A DNA stretch of 14,100 nt, from the NCBI GenBank assembly GCA_003978405.1, contig QNZU01000069.1:1-14100 (forward strand), in the 5' to 3' direction. Positions within the stretch are counted from its first letter, which is position 1. The number at the start of each line of letters is the position of its first letter. Shown piece after piece: positions 8,292 to 14,100 of the stretch. The translations under genes were made by a program, and so were the position numbers. Under the pieces are notes generated by a model. The model had not been told where the DNA came from. It was given only the letters and a program-made list of their open reading frames with translations, and searched no databases. The stretch is from Sulfurospirillum sp. (GTDB lineage: Bacteria; Campylobacterota; Campylobacteria; Campylobacterales; QNZT01).

Positions 8292-8481
8292 TAAACTATT
8301 TTTAACCCAAATTTTGCATTAGATGTTGCCAAAGATGAGATAAAGATTGAGTCATAGGGTTTTAGTTAAAATTTGCAGGACTACCTATTTGGTAATTCAA
8401 AAATTTTAACTAAAACCCTATGCTACAAGATTTGCTCCGATTTGGTAATATCTAATGCAAAATTTGGTTTTATTTAGTTTA
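8292..8481. repeat. Large nested imperfect palindrome (MITE-like or giant hairpin)
   Basis: Three pairs of inverted arms share nearly one centre. Tips: TAAACTA 8292-8298 and TAGTTTA 8475-8481. Outer arms: 8307-8333 and 8441-8467, 25 of 27 bases complementary; the two exceptions are G opposite T, so the plus-strand RNA would pair fully. Inner arms: 8353-8374 and 8401-8422, 22 of 22 complementary. The loop 8375-8400 contains a further small TACC/GGTA hairpin. Between outer and inner arms the two sides (19 and 18 bases) still share short blocks (GAG, AAA, TTG), as if a once perfect palindrome had decayed with one indel. No transposase or clear target duplication is present. It could be a MITE, an inverted duplication or an RNA hairpin; its position also makes it part of the moxR upstream region. 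Confidence 0.85.
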
Positions 8482-8552
8482 TCAAAAAAACCATGTTTTT
8501 AGTAAATTTGTAACACATTAAAAAAAAATTTAAACTTTTTTTGTAAAATCCC

Positions 8553-8581
8553 TTGAAAGTTTTAGTAAATTTTTATATACT
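8553..8581 (+). promoter_or_regulatory. Sigma70-type promoter for the barrel gene
   Basis: TTGAAA (8553-8558) and TATACT (8576-8581) each match the sigma70 consensus at five of six bases and are spaced by exactly 17 bases. Transcription would start near 8588, giving a leader of about 64 bases before the TTG start at 8652. One copy of the direct repeat TTTTAGTAAATTT lies between the two boxes. Campylobacterota promoters often lack a -35 box, so the good one here is notable. Confidence 0.65.
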
Positions 8582-8642
8582 TTACCCTCAAGTTTCTGCT
8601 ATTTTTGCCGATAGATACTTACAAGTCAATTTTTCTTTATCT

Positions 8643-8654
8643 GGAGTTATTTTG
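8643..8654 (+). promoter_or_regulatory. Ribosome binding site and TTG start that fix the barrel protein start
   Basis: GGAG (8643-8646) lies five bases before TTG (8652-8654). Starting here gives a clean signal peptide at once. The longer reading from TTG at 8553 uses the -35 box as its start codon and lacks a ribosome site. Confidence 0.75.
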
Positions 8655-9365
8655 TATAAATATATATTACTTTTTATTACTATATCATCAAGCTTGTATG
8701 CTTCTTGTCCAAGTGAATTTGAACAAAACAGTATAGAAGTAGGAAATATGAGAGGTTCATTTAGTGGTAACATTGGTACCGATGATAAATTAGAACTAAA
8801 AAATGACTTAGATATGAAAAAAAGTGCAAATAACCTCAGTGCAAAACTTCAAAAAGGGTTTAAAAACCATAAATTTGGATTCAAACTATCAAAATATAAA
8901 TACTCTGGCAAAAAAAAGCTTGGTAAAGATATCATCTTTAATTCTGAAAATTTTGCAAAATCCCAAATGATAAGTAGTAAACTTGATTTGATATGGGCAA
9001 AAGCAACATATAGATACAAAATTATTGATGGAATAAATATCGGTTTTAACTTAAACGGTTTGAGAGTCAAAACATCTATAAACAACACAAAATATAAAAA
9101 AGATTTAATCATCCCATCTATCGCTATCGACTATAAATACTCTATCACAGATAATATGTCACTCAACACAAAAATATCCATCACCCCTTATGGTAAAAAC
9201 AGAGCCACGGATTCTTATGCAGGAATTGCCTTTAGGTTACCATTTAGAAACTGTTCAACTCTAAATATCGGATACCAGACAAGTGTATTAAATATCGAAA
9301 GTAAAAAATATCAAAACAACCTCTCATATAGTGGTCTATATGCCGGAATTAGATTCGGATTTTAA
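8652..9365 (+). CDS. Small secreted protein, probable outer-membrane beta-barrel
   Basis: From the TTG at 8652 the protein is 237 residues. Residues 1-17 form a signal peptide (hydrophobic core YILLFITISSS, cleavage after LYA). The mature part alternates polar and hydrophobic residues in repeated strand-like stretches (LDLIWAKATYRYKI, INIGFNLNGLRVKT, SIAIDYKYSI, YAGIAFRLPF) and ends in GLYAGIRFGF, with the terminal Phe expected for BAM-inserted outer-membrane barrels. The early stretch GNIGTDDKLELKNDL resembles the start of small Campylobacterota barrels of the TIGR04219 type, though I cannot confirm membership. Cys19 and Cys201 could form a disulfide; a lipoprotein reading at YASC is possible but the lipobox is weak. 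Function unknown. It stands alone with its own promoter and its stop overlaps the convergent HIT gene by 4 bases. Confidence 0.8.
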   Translation: MYKYILLFITISSSLYASCPSEFEQNSIEVGNMRGSFSGNIGTDDKLELKNDLDMKKSANNLSAKLQKGFKNHKFGFKLSKYKYSGKKKLGKDIIFNSENFAKSQMISSKLDLIWAKATYRYKIIDGINIGFNLNGLRVKTSINNTKYKKDLIIPSIAIDYKYSITDNMSLNTKISITPYGKNRATDSYAGIAFRLPFRNCSTLNIGYQTSVLNIESKKYQNNLSYSGLYAGIRFGF

Positions 9366-9757
9366 TCATCATCCTCTTCTAATTCTATAGGCTCAAGCTT
9401 TGGTTTTACCAAGCTTATAAATTCATCTAGCTTACTACTGTGTTCACAACCATCTCTTAGCTTTTCACCCCACATAGGATTTGGAAAGTGACTGTCATCT
9501 TTAAACCTCGCCATGATATGAAAATGGACTTGTGGTAACTCATTTCCAAAAGAGGCGATATTGATCTTGGTCGGATTAAAAAATGAGAGCATCTCTCTTT
9601 CTAAGATATCGAGTTTTGCCAAAAGCTGGAGCTTCACTTTAAATGGAACTTCACTAAACTCTCGGTAAGGCTCTTTGGTAAAAACTTTAAACCAAGGTAT
9701 TTTAGAGTCATGCACATCAATATACAGATATTCATCCTCATAAACTCTCTTACTCAT
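9362..9757 (-). CDS. HIT-family nucleotide hydrolase/transferase
   Basis: HIT proteins hydrolyse nucleotide phosphoramidates or dinucleoside polyphosphates such as Ap4A, using a His triad. In this 131-residue protein the triad region is PQVHFHIMARF: H78 and H80 are present, while the first position is Gln (Q76). That Gln variant, followed by an F-x-D-D-x-x-F-P-N-P-x-W-G stretch (85-97), is the usual pattern of a proteobacterial HIT subgroup, so the enzyme is probably active. The C-terminus is very acidic (ELEEDDD). ATG at 9757 is preceded by AAGGAG at 6 bases. It lies 74 bp downstream of the GT2 gene on the same strand and could be partly co-transcribed with it, and it converges on the barrel gene with overlapping stop codons and no terminator in between. 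Confidence 0.9.
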   Translation of the reverse strand: MSKRVYEDEYLYIDVHDSKIPWFKVFTKEPYREFSEVPFKVKLQLLAKLDILEREMLSFFNPTKINIASFGNELPQVHFHIMARFKDDSHFPNPMWGEKLRDGCEHSSKLDEFISLVKPKLEPIELEEDDD

Positions 9758-9785
9758 TCAACACTCCTTAATTTTGCGGAGGTCT

Positions 9786-9791
9786 ATTCTA
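9786..9791 (-). promoter_or_regulatory. Possible -10 box upstream of the HIT gene
   Basis: TAGAAT on the minus strand lies about 29 bases before the HIT start, behind a T-rich stretch, which is the pattern of many Campylobacterota promoters. No good -35 box is seen at 16-18 bases. This is weak, since such hexamers are frequent in AT-rich sequence. Confidence 0.3.
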
Positions 9792-9831
9792 CAAAATCAA
9801 AATGTTAAATAAAGTAAAGAAAATATATTAA

Positions 9832-10767
9832 CTATTTGCCTTCATAAATCTCATCAATCACATACGGTTTTTTACCCTGTGCTCCGTAATATGTCCTGAT
9901 AATAAGCTCTGCCAAAAATCCGGTTACTATCAAGATAAGTCCGACAAATGTCATCATAACTCCAAGGATCAAAAGAGGTCTTGTCCCTATGCTGTATCCA
10001 AAGAGTTTTAACAAAAACATATATAAATTTATACCCATACCGATTAAGAAAGTGATAATTCCCATCGTTCCAAAAAGGTGCATCGGTTTTTGGCGATACT
10101 TCTCCATAAAGAGCATCAACAAAAGATCACTCAGTACCCTAAAAGTCCTGCCAAGACCATACTTGCTCTCACCATGGATTCTTGGGTGGTGCTTAACATC
10201 TACCTCTGTGATCTTGGCTCCATTCATACTAGCTAATACCGGTATAAACCTGTGAAGCTCCCCATAGAGTTCGAGATTTTTTGCGACATCTTTTTTAAAG
10301 ACTTTTAGTGTGCATCCATAGTCGTGTATATAAACTCCAGTTAGCTTTCTGATGATTTTGTTTGCTATTTTGCTTGGTATTTTTCTAAGAAGCATCCCAT
10401 CTTGTCTCTTGGCTCTTCTTCCGGCAACCACATCCCAATCTCCCTCTTTAAGAGTTCTCATCATCATAGGGATATCACTTGGATCATTTTGCAAATCCCC
10501 ATCAATTGTGGCGATAAGCTCCCCCTCTGCTATATCAATCCCTGCAGCCATAGCGGTAGTTTGACCAAAATTCCTCTTAAAGACAACCACTTTAGTTCTA
10601 GCGTCCGCCTCCTCTTTCATAAGCTCCACAGTCTTATCACTTGATCCATCATCTACCAAAATAAGCTCATAATCAATCCCCTCTAAAGAGTCTCTTATAG
10701 CCTTAAAAAGAGGCTTGACATTCTCCTGCTCATTCATCATTGGTACCACAACTGAAAGTTCTCTCAT
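9832..10767 (-). CDS. GT2 polyprenyl-phosphate glycosyltransferase (GtrB/ArnC/DPM1-like)
   Basis: Such enzymes move a sugar from a nucleotide donor to undecaprenyl phosphate on the cytoplasmic face of the inner membrane. The 311-residue protein opens with the GT-A fold: VVVPMMNE, donor-site DDGSS (39-43), the metal-binding DGD (89-91, in ATIDGDLQNDP), and a downstream GESKYGLGRTFR (199-210) typical of this family. Two C-terminal TM helices at about 231-252 and 265-290 follow, as in GtrB and ArnC. It is the last gene of the minus-strand operon and overlaps the GT39 gene by 4 bases (ATGA), with AAAGGTG eight bases before its ATG. The natural inference is that it makes the lipid-linked sugar used by the GT39 enzyme next door. 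The sugar itself cannot be read from the sequence. No strong terminator follows it. Confidence 0.93.
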   Translation of the reverse strand: MRELSVVVPMMNEQENVKPLFKAIRDSLEGIDYELILVDDGSSDKTVELMKEEADARTKVVVFKRNFGQTTAMAAGIDIAEGELIATIDGDLQNDPSDIPMMMRTLKEGDWDVVAGRRAKRQDGMLLRKIPSKIANKIIRKLTGVYIHDYGCTLKVFKKDVAKNLELYGELHRFIPVLASMNGAKITEVDVKHHPRIHGESKYGLGRTFRVLSDLLLMLFMEKYRQKPMHLFGTMGIITFLIGMGINLYMFLLKLFGYSIGTRPLLILGVMMTFVGLILIVTGFLAELIIRTYYGAQGKKPYVIDEIYEGK

Positions 10768-12278
10768 TTTTCTATCACCTTTATTAAAAATACTCCTCTT
10801 TTGTGATAAATAGTATCATACTTTTTTATAGACTCTAATCTATTGGCTTTGGTTAGAACAAAATCTCCATTTTTGATATCTCTTTTGTGCGTGATTTTCC
10901 TCTCATAAAAGCTAAAACTTGGAGTATTGATATGGTAAAAAACCACATCGAGATTTTTAGATTTTGCAACAAGTGCAGCCTCTTTGATAGGAAGTTGTTG
11001 AGCATTTGCAACAAGTGGCAAAACAGTCATATTGATAACCAAAACAAAAACAAACCCGGTAACTACAAACTTATATAGAGGTTTTATGTGAGCTACAAAA
11101 AGATACAAACTCAACAAAACAGCCACAAGCAAAACCAAAAAGTATCTCAAATCAAATAGCTCCATAGACTCCCCTACTACAATCCTGGCAAACTCATCTT
11201 TGATAATCCCAACTCCTTCAATCTTCAATACAATTGGCAAAGCAATCAACAAAATATATAAAAAAAGAGGTGCCAAAGATACTCTTTTAAGAGAAAATCT
11301 ATCAAAATCGATCCCAAGCAAAATAAATAGAGGTGTATATCCATAAATGATATAGTGAGGAAGTTTGGTACCAGAAAATGAGAAGAAAACAAAAACAAAA
11401 ACAAACCAAATCATTAAAAAGAGTTTCAAATCATCTTTAAAAATCTCCCTAAAATTTGAGATACTCTTTAAAAATAGTGGAGTAAAGGGAAGCAAACCTA
11501 TCAAAAAGACGGGGATATAGTAAAACAAAGAGCCATAATGCCCCTCCATAGGAGAGTGGAAGCGATCAAAATTGTGCTTTAGAAAAAATCCGTCGATAAA
11601 CTTCTGTCCCTGCTCAAGATACTCCATCAGATACCAAGGAAGTGCAATTGCCACAAAGATAAAAACTCCAAGCGGATTAAAAACCGCCTTTAACCAAGCT
11701 TTGAGCTCTCCTTTATAAAGATAGAAGAGAAAACTCACTACAAAAGGTATCATCACAGCAACTGGCCCCTTTGTGAGAGTTCCTAGTGCCATAAAGACAA
11801 ATGTGCCATAAAGATACTTCATAGCTTTTTTCTCATAATATAGGTAGATACAAAACATCGATAAAGCTATAAAGAGATTTAGCAGTGCATCAGCAATCGC
11901 CGCTTTAGCAATAATAGTAATCTGAAGTCCCACCACCATAGCAAATGTAGCCACAAAGGCTCTCTTTTCATCGGTAAATCTCTTTGTGAAATAAAATATA
12001 GCAAGAGCCCAAAGTGTCGAAGCAAGTGCAGAGGGAAGACGAACTGAGAATTCATTCAAACCAAAGATCTTCACACAAAGTGCTTGAAGCCAATAGATAA
12101 GTATCGGTTTGTCAAACCTCAAATCTCCATTTAGATAGGTTGTAAGATAATCTCCTCTAAAAAGCATCTCCCTTGTAGCTTCGCTAAAAGCCCCCTCATC
12201 AAGATCAAAAAGAGGCACAAATCCAAGTGTGCTAAAAAAGGCAACAAATATAGCCAAAAGAAGTAAAATTCTATACAT
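10764..12278 (-). CDS. GT39/ArnT-like integral-membrane glycosyltransferase
   Basis: ArnT/PMT-type enzymes transfer a sugar from a polyprenyl-phosphate carrier to lipid A or another acceptor on the periplasmic side. The protein is polytopic, with about a dozen hydrophobic segments and a short soluble C-terminal domain of some 80 residues. Family marks include the acidic first periplasmic loop FDLDEGAFSEATREM, the FDKPILIYWLQA motif, RLPSAL, and TLTKGPVAV. I chose ATG at 12278 (504 residues) over the in-frame TTG at 12302: ATG is preceded by AAAGAGAG about 8 bases away and overlaps the preceding PAP2 stop by 8 bases. Downstream it overlaps the GT2 gene by 4. At 504 residues it is a little shorter than enterobacterial ArnT. 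ArnT substrate (aminoarabinose) is not implied: no arnA/B/D genes are visible. Confidence 0.9.
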   Translation of the reverse strand: MYRILLLLAIFVAFFSTLGFVPLFDLDEGAFSEATREMLFRGDYLTTYLNGDLRFDKPILIYWLQALCVKIFGLNEFSVRLPSALASTLWALAIFYFTKRFTDEKRAFVATFAMVVGLQITIIAKAAIADALLNLFIALSMFCIYLYYEKKAMKYLYGTFVFMALGTLTKGPVAVMIPFVVSFLFYLYKGELKAWLKAVFNPLGVFIFVAIALPWYLMEYLEQGQKFIDGFFLKHNFDRFHSPMEGHYGSLFYYIPVFLIGLLPFTPLFLKSISNFREIFKDDLKLFLMIWFVFVFVFFSFSGTKLPHYIIYGYTPLFILLGIDFDRFSLKRVSLAPLFLYILLIALPIVLKIEGVGIIKDEFARIVVGESMELFDLRYFLVLLVAVLLSLYLFVAHIKPLYKFVVTGFVFVLVINMTVLPLVANAQQLPIKEAALVAKSKNLDVVFYHINTPSFSFYERKITHKRDIKNGDFVLTKANRLESIKKYDTIYHKRGVFLIKVIEK

Positions 12279-12876
12279 TTTCAAATCTCTCTTTATAGAC
12301 AAATTTATAGAGATAATAAGCGGTCACCGCTCCTATAAACGATCCAAAAACCACATCGCTAAAAAAGTGCCGAACTATTACTACCCTGCTTAGTGCCACC
12401 ATCAAAGCTACTGTCCAAAAAGCAAACCTGTATCTTGGGAAAAGAGCTGAAAAAGCAACAGCCACACTAAAAATCGTCGCAGAGTGTCCGGATGGAAAAG
12501 AGGTGAGATTGTGCATCAGATGAAAGTAGTCAAAACCGTATCTGCCATCATCAAAGTAAAACGATGGACGAAATCTTCCAAAAATGATCTTAAACACCCA
12601 TGCAACAACAGCTGATAAAATTACAGAATTTAGGACAAACAGAGCCTTTTGTGCATTAATTTTATCTCTGTTTTTATAGTAAAAATAGAGTATAAGTGAG
12701 GGAATGATATAGTATTCAGACTGCCCAAGAACTGTGATATTATGAAAAAAGTGAACTACAAAACTGTCACTTATTTCGTGAAAATAGTTTGCGATTTGAA
12801 GATCACCATCAAGATAACCCCAAACAACCGCTACCAAAACTGACAAAGATATCAGACCCAAAATCAACCTACTCAA
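12271..12876 (-). CDS. PAP2-family membrane phosphatase (first of two adjacent copies)
   Basis: PAP2 enzymes remove phosphate or pyrophosphate from lipids such as lipid A, phosphatidylglycerol phosphate or undecaprenyl pyrophosphate. All three active-site motifs are intact in this 201-residue, multi-TM protein: K96...R103-P104 (KIIFGRFRP), S129-G130-H131 (SFPSGHSAT), and S163-R164...H170...D174 (SRVVIVRHFFSD). The start appears to be TTG at 12876 (MSRLILGLIS), with AGAGG nine bases upstream, and overlaps the preceding PAP2 stop by 8 bases. It overlaps the GT39 gene by 8 bases at its end. Together with that context, a role in envelope lipid modification or carrier recycling is likely; the substrate cannot be set from sequence alone. 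Confidence 0.92.
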   Translation of the reverse strand: MSRLILGLISLSVLVAVVWGYLDGDLQIANYFHEISDSFVVHFFHNITVLGQSEYYIIPSLILYFYYKNRDKINAQKALFVLNSVILSAVVAWVFKIIFGRFRPSFYFDDGRYGFDYFHLMHNLTSFPSGHSATIFSVAVAFSALFPRYRFAFWTVALMVALSRVVIVRHFFSDVVFGSFIGAVTAYYLYKFVYKERFENV

Positions 12877-13534
12877 GTTTTGCTTCCTCTTTGAAAAATA
12901 GAAAATATAGTATCTTTAAAATGATTAAATTGATAATAAAGCTAAATATTACATCACTAAGAAAATGAGCCCCTTGAACCACTCTAGTAATTCCCATCAA
13001 AATCACAAATCCAAGAGATAGAAAAAATAGCAATCTACTTTTATAAAGATAAGCAAAAACCAAAAAAAATGTCGCTGCAGCCGTGTGTCCACTGATAAAG
13101 GAGCAGTTTTTCTTGCATTTACCCTCATGCGAATAGTATGGAGTGAATATTTTACCTTGATTTGCTCCAAAATATTCTATATTTCTTGGTCTTACTCTTG
13201 TGCTGTGATCCTTTATGATGGTATTTGATACAATCCCAGGACCAACTATCAAAAATGTAACTATAAAAACAATCGCTTTGGGATTTAGAGTATGAAATCT
13301 CTTTTTAAAAAATAGTTGATATAAAGTAAGTAAAAGTAAAAAAGCTATTGGTACCAATAATATCCATCTAATCTCATCATGTAAAAAAGCAAATGGTTGT
13401 ATATCCTTTAGATAAAAGCCACTTTTAGGATCAAAAAAGAGTTCACTAATCCTTAGATCGATATCTGGAAAGAGTGCGAAAATCAAAGCTACTACTAGAG
13501 TAAAAAGGATAAAAACTCTTGAAAATCCAAACAT
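12869..13534 (-). CDS. PAP2-family membrane phosphatase (second copy, divergent; LpxE/LpxF-like candidate)
   Basis: The protein is 221 residues from ATG at 13534, with several TM segments (about 6-22, 57-76, 86-103, 153-180, 195-214). The PAP2 triad is intact: K108...R115-P116 (KDHSTRVRP), S148-G149-H150 (SFISGHTAA), T183-R184...H190...D194 (TRVVQGAHFLSD), with Thr for the usual Ser in the third motif. A segment before the SGH motif has two close cysteines, GKCKKNCSF (C140 and C144), and this larger periplasmic loop resembles lipid A phosphatases and relatives. ATG at 13534 shares its first base with the last base of the upstream stop (TGATG) and follows AAGG at 6 bases; a TTG one codon earlier is less likely. 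The two adjacent PAP2 genes differ strongly, so they are not a recent duplication. Confidence 0.92.
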   Translation of the reverse strand: MFGFSRVFILFTLVVALIFALFPDIDLRISELFFDPKSGFYLKDIQPFAFLHDEIRWILLVPIAFLLLLTLYQLFFKKRFHTLNPKAIVFIVTFLIVGPGIVSNTIIKDHSTRVRPRNIEYFGANQGKIFTPYYSHEGKCKKNCSFISGHTAAATFFLVFAYLYKSRLLFFLSLGFVILMGITRVVQGAHFLSDVIFSFIINLIILKILYFLFFKEEAKLE

Positions 13535-14100
13535 CAATAACCTTGAAAACCATCAGCTTTAAAGAGTGTGTATGATCGGTTAAAATCCTCATATAAAGGA
13601 GCTACAACTTTGCCAATAAGTTTTACGCTATTAAAATAAGTTTTTAAAGTCATCTCATCTTTGTCACTTCCTACAAAGATAAAGTCTTTACCCTTTAACT
13701 TGTTTAAATCCCTATCCATGTGGTATTGGTTTTCCATCTGGTGATTTGGGTTAAAGATGTAGGTTTTCTCTTTTAGATAATAATCTAGCTCTGCTACACT
13801 GCCTCTTGATTTTGATAGTATAAAGTGACTTGGATATCTTTCTCTTATCACTTTTATCTGATCTATCACATCCTTCCAGCCAAGAACCCTTTTATAAGGG
13901 TCAGTGTGCCTGCTTAGTTTGATACCTGAAATTTTAGCGATATCGTGATAGTGATATAGAGTAACTCCAAGCAGTGAGTGTAAAACTATCGAGATAATCA
14001 CAAGTTTTGTCTTGTTTTTCTTTATCAAATATGCCACTACTAAAATAGTTCCACTCACATAAGAAGGAGCTGCCCAGTTGGCAAAAGATCGACTCAAAAA
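13534..14100 (-). CDS. C-terminal part of a second GT39-type glycosyltransferase (start outside window)
   Basis: The minus-strand frame is open to the window edge, so the apparent TTG start at 14097 is internal and about 188 codons of a longer gene are seen. The visible part starts in RSFANWAAPSYVSG, a motif found near the last membrane helices of GT39/PMT-type glycosyltransferases, followed by TM segments at roughly residues 10-24 and 32-50 and a soluble C-terminal domain of about 130 residues, presumably periplasmic. Its stop shares one base with the start of the PAP2 gene (TGATG), so it belongs to the same operon. Without the catalytic N-terminal part the family call rests on the NWAAPSY segment, the topology and the context. 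Confidence 0.7.
   Translation of the reverse strand, partial: FLSRSFANWAAPSYVSGTILVVAYLIKKNKTKLVIISIVLHSLLGVTLYHYHDIAKISGIKLSRHTDPYKRVLGWKDVIDQIKVIRERYPSHFILSKSRGSVAELDYYLKEKTYIFNPNHQMENQYHMDRDLNKLKGKDFIFVGSDKDEMTLKTYFNSVKLIGKVVAPLYEDFNRSYTLFKADGFQGY

Larger units (their letters stand above)
8283..8651. other. Intergenic region between divergent moxR and the barrel gene
   Basis: This 369-bp non-coding stretch separates moxR (minus) from the secreted-protein gene (plus). It holds, in order, the moxR ribosome site (8287-8292 on the minus strand), a nested palindrome up to 190 bp long, an A/T-rich spacer with a 13-bp direct repeat TTTTAGTAAATTT (8497-8509 and 8560-8572), a sigma70-type promoter, and a leader of roughly 60 bases. 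I see no convincing small ORF, tRNA or known riboswitch in it. Confidence 0.8.
1466..13355. repeat. Iterated palindrome GGTACC, mostly as TGGTACCA (11 dispersed copies)
   Basis: Copies of GGTACC start at 1466, 1937, 2134, 3558, 4194, 4539, 5996, 8775, 10742, 11367 and 13350. Nine of the eleven are TGGTACCA, and most extend to TTGGTACC. All lie inside coding sequence: ccsBA, batD, batBC, batA, the barrel gene, GT2, GT39 and PAP2. They are read as Gly-Thr (GGT ACC) seven times or Val-Pro (GTA CCA) four times. Other palindromes of equal composition are rare by eye (GGATCC once, CCATGG twice, GAGCTC once). Confidence 0.8.

Noticed and set aside
8307..8467. Palindrome as an integron attC site
   Set aside because: The arms are much longer and more perfect than attC sites, the usual R'/R'' core sites are not at the tips, and no integrase or cassette is nearby.
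8441..8485. Right palindrome arm plus following T-rich stretch as a Rho-independent terminator
   Set aside because: The stem is too long and AT-rich, the T stretch is interrupted, and no plus-strand gene precedes it.
9362..9757. HIT protein as inactive because the first His of the triad is Gln
   Set aside because: The PQxHxH form is a known, widespread variant in proteobacterial HIT proteins, and the remaining two His are intact.
12279..12302. TTG at 12302 as start of the GT39 gene
   Set aside because: An ATG eight codons later has a better-placed Shine-Dalgarno-like AAAGAGAG and begins right at the first membrane helix.
12271..13534. The two PAP2 genes as a recent tandem duplication
   Set aside because: Outside the active-site motifs the two proteins share little, and loop lengths differ, so they are distinct family members.
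14095..14097. TTG at 14097 as start of the last minus-strand gene
   Set aside because: The frame continues to the window edge and the encoded segment is the interior of a membrane glycosyltransferase, so it is a truncated view, not a start.

Overview
This AT-rich window looks like a chromosomal segment of a Campylobacterota (Epsilonproteobacteria) genome, probably a free-living Sulfurimonas/Sulfurovum-type organism. The basis is family knowledge: a fused CcsBA cytochrome c maturation protein, a MoxR/DUF58/VWA (Bat) cluster, an outer-membrane barrel resembling small barrels of this phylum, and Asn/Lys/Ile-rich proteins packed in overlapping genes. I cannot fix the genus. No rRNA, tRNA, CRISPR array, transposase or phage gene is visible.

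Layout: (1) 1-2027, plus strand: C-terminal two thirds of ccsBA, entering from outside the window. A hairpin at 2026-2049 separates it from the convergent Bat operon. (2) 8282 down to 2053, minus strand: moxR, DUF58 gene, a small one-TM DUF4381-like gene, batA, a batB-batC fusion and batD, joined by overlaps or a 1-nt gap. The MoxR ATPase probably works with the VWA/DUF58/TPR proteins in the inner membrane and periplasm on envelope-stress or complex-assembly functions. batD is broken into two frames at about 2612-2625. (3) 8283-8651: non-coding region with a striking nested palindrome of up to 190 bp and a good sigma70-type promoter. (4) 8652-9365, plus strand: small secreted, probable outer-membrane beta-barrel protein with a TTG start; its stop overlaps that of a convergent HIT-family gene (9757-9362). 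(5) 14100 down to 9832, minus strand: an overlapping run of glycosyltransferase (C-terminal end), two PAP2 phosphatases, an ArnT/GT39-type glycosyltransferase and a GT2 polyprenyl-phosphate glycosyltransferase. This is coherent as an envelope lipid or glycan modification operon: GT2 would charge the lipid carrier, GT39 enzymes would transfer the sugar on the periplasmic side, and PAP2 enzymes would remove phosphates from lipid A or recycle carrier lipid.

The points most worth a second look are the iterated palindrome TGGTACCA (GGTACC 11 times, all in coding sequence, in seven genes and an eighth broken one, on both strands), the nested palindrome upstream of moxR, the batD frameshift at a GTT TGA site, and a DUF58 protein lacking the first metal-site Asp. 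Most of the rest is ordinary Campylobacterota housekeeping and envelope biology.
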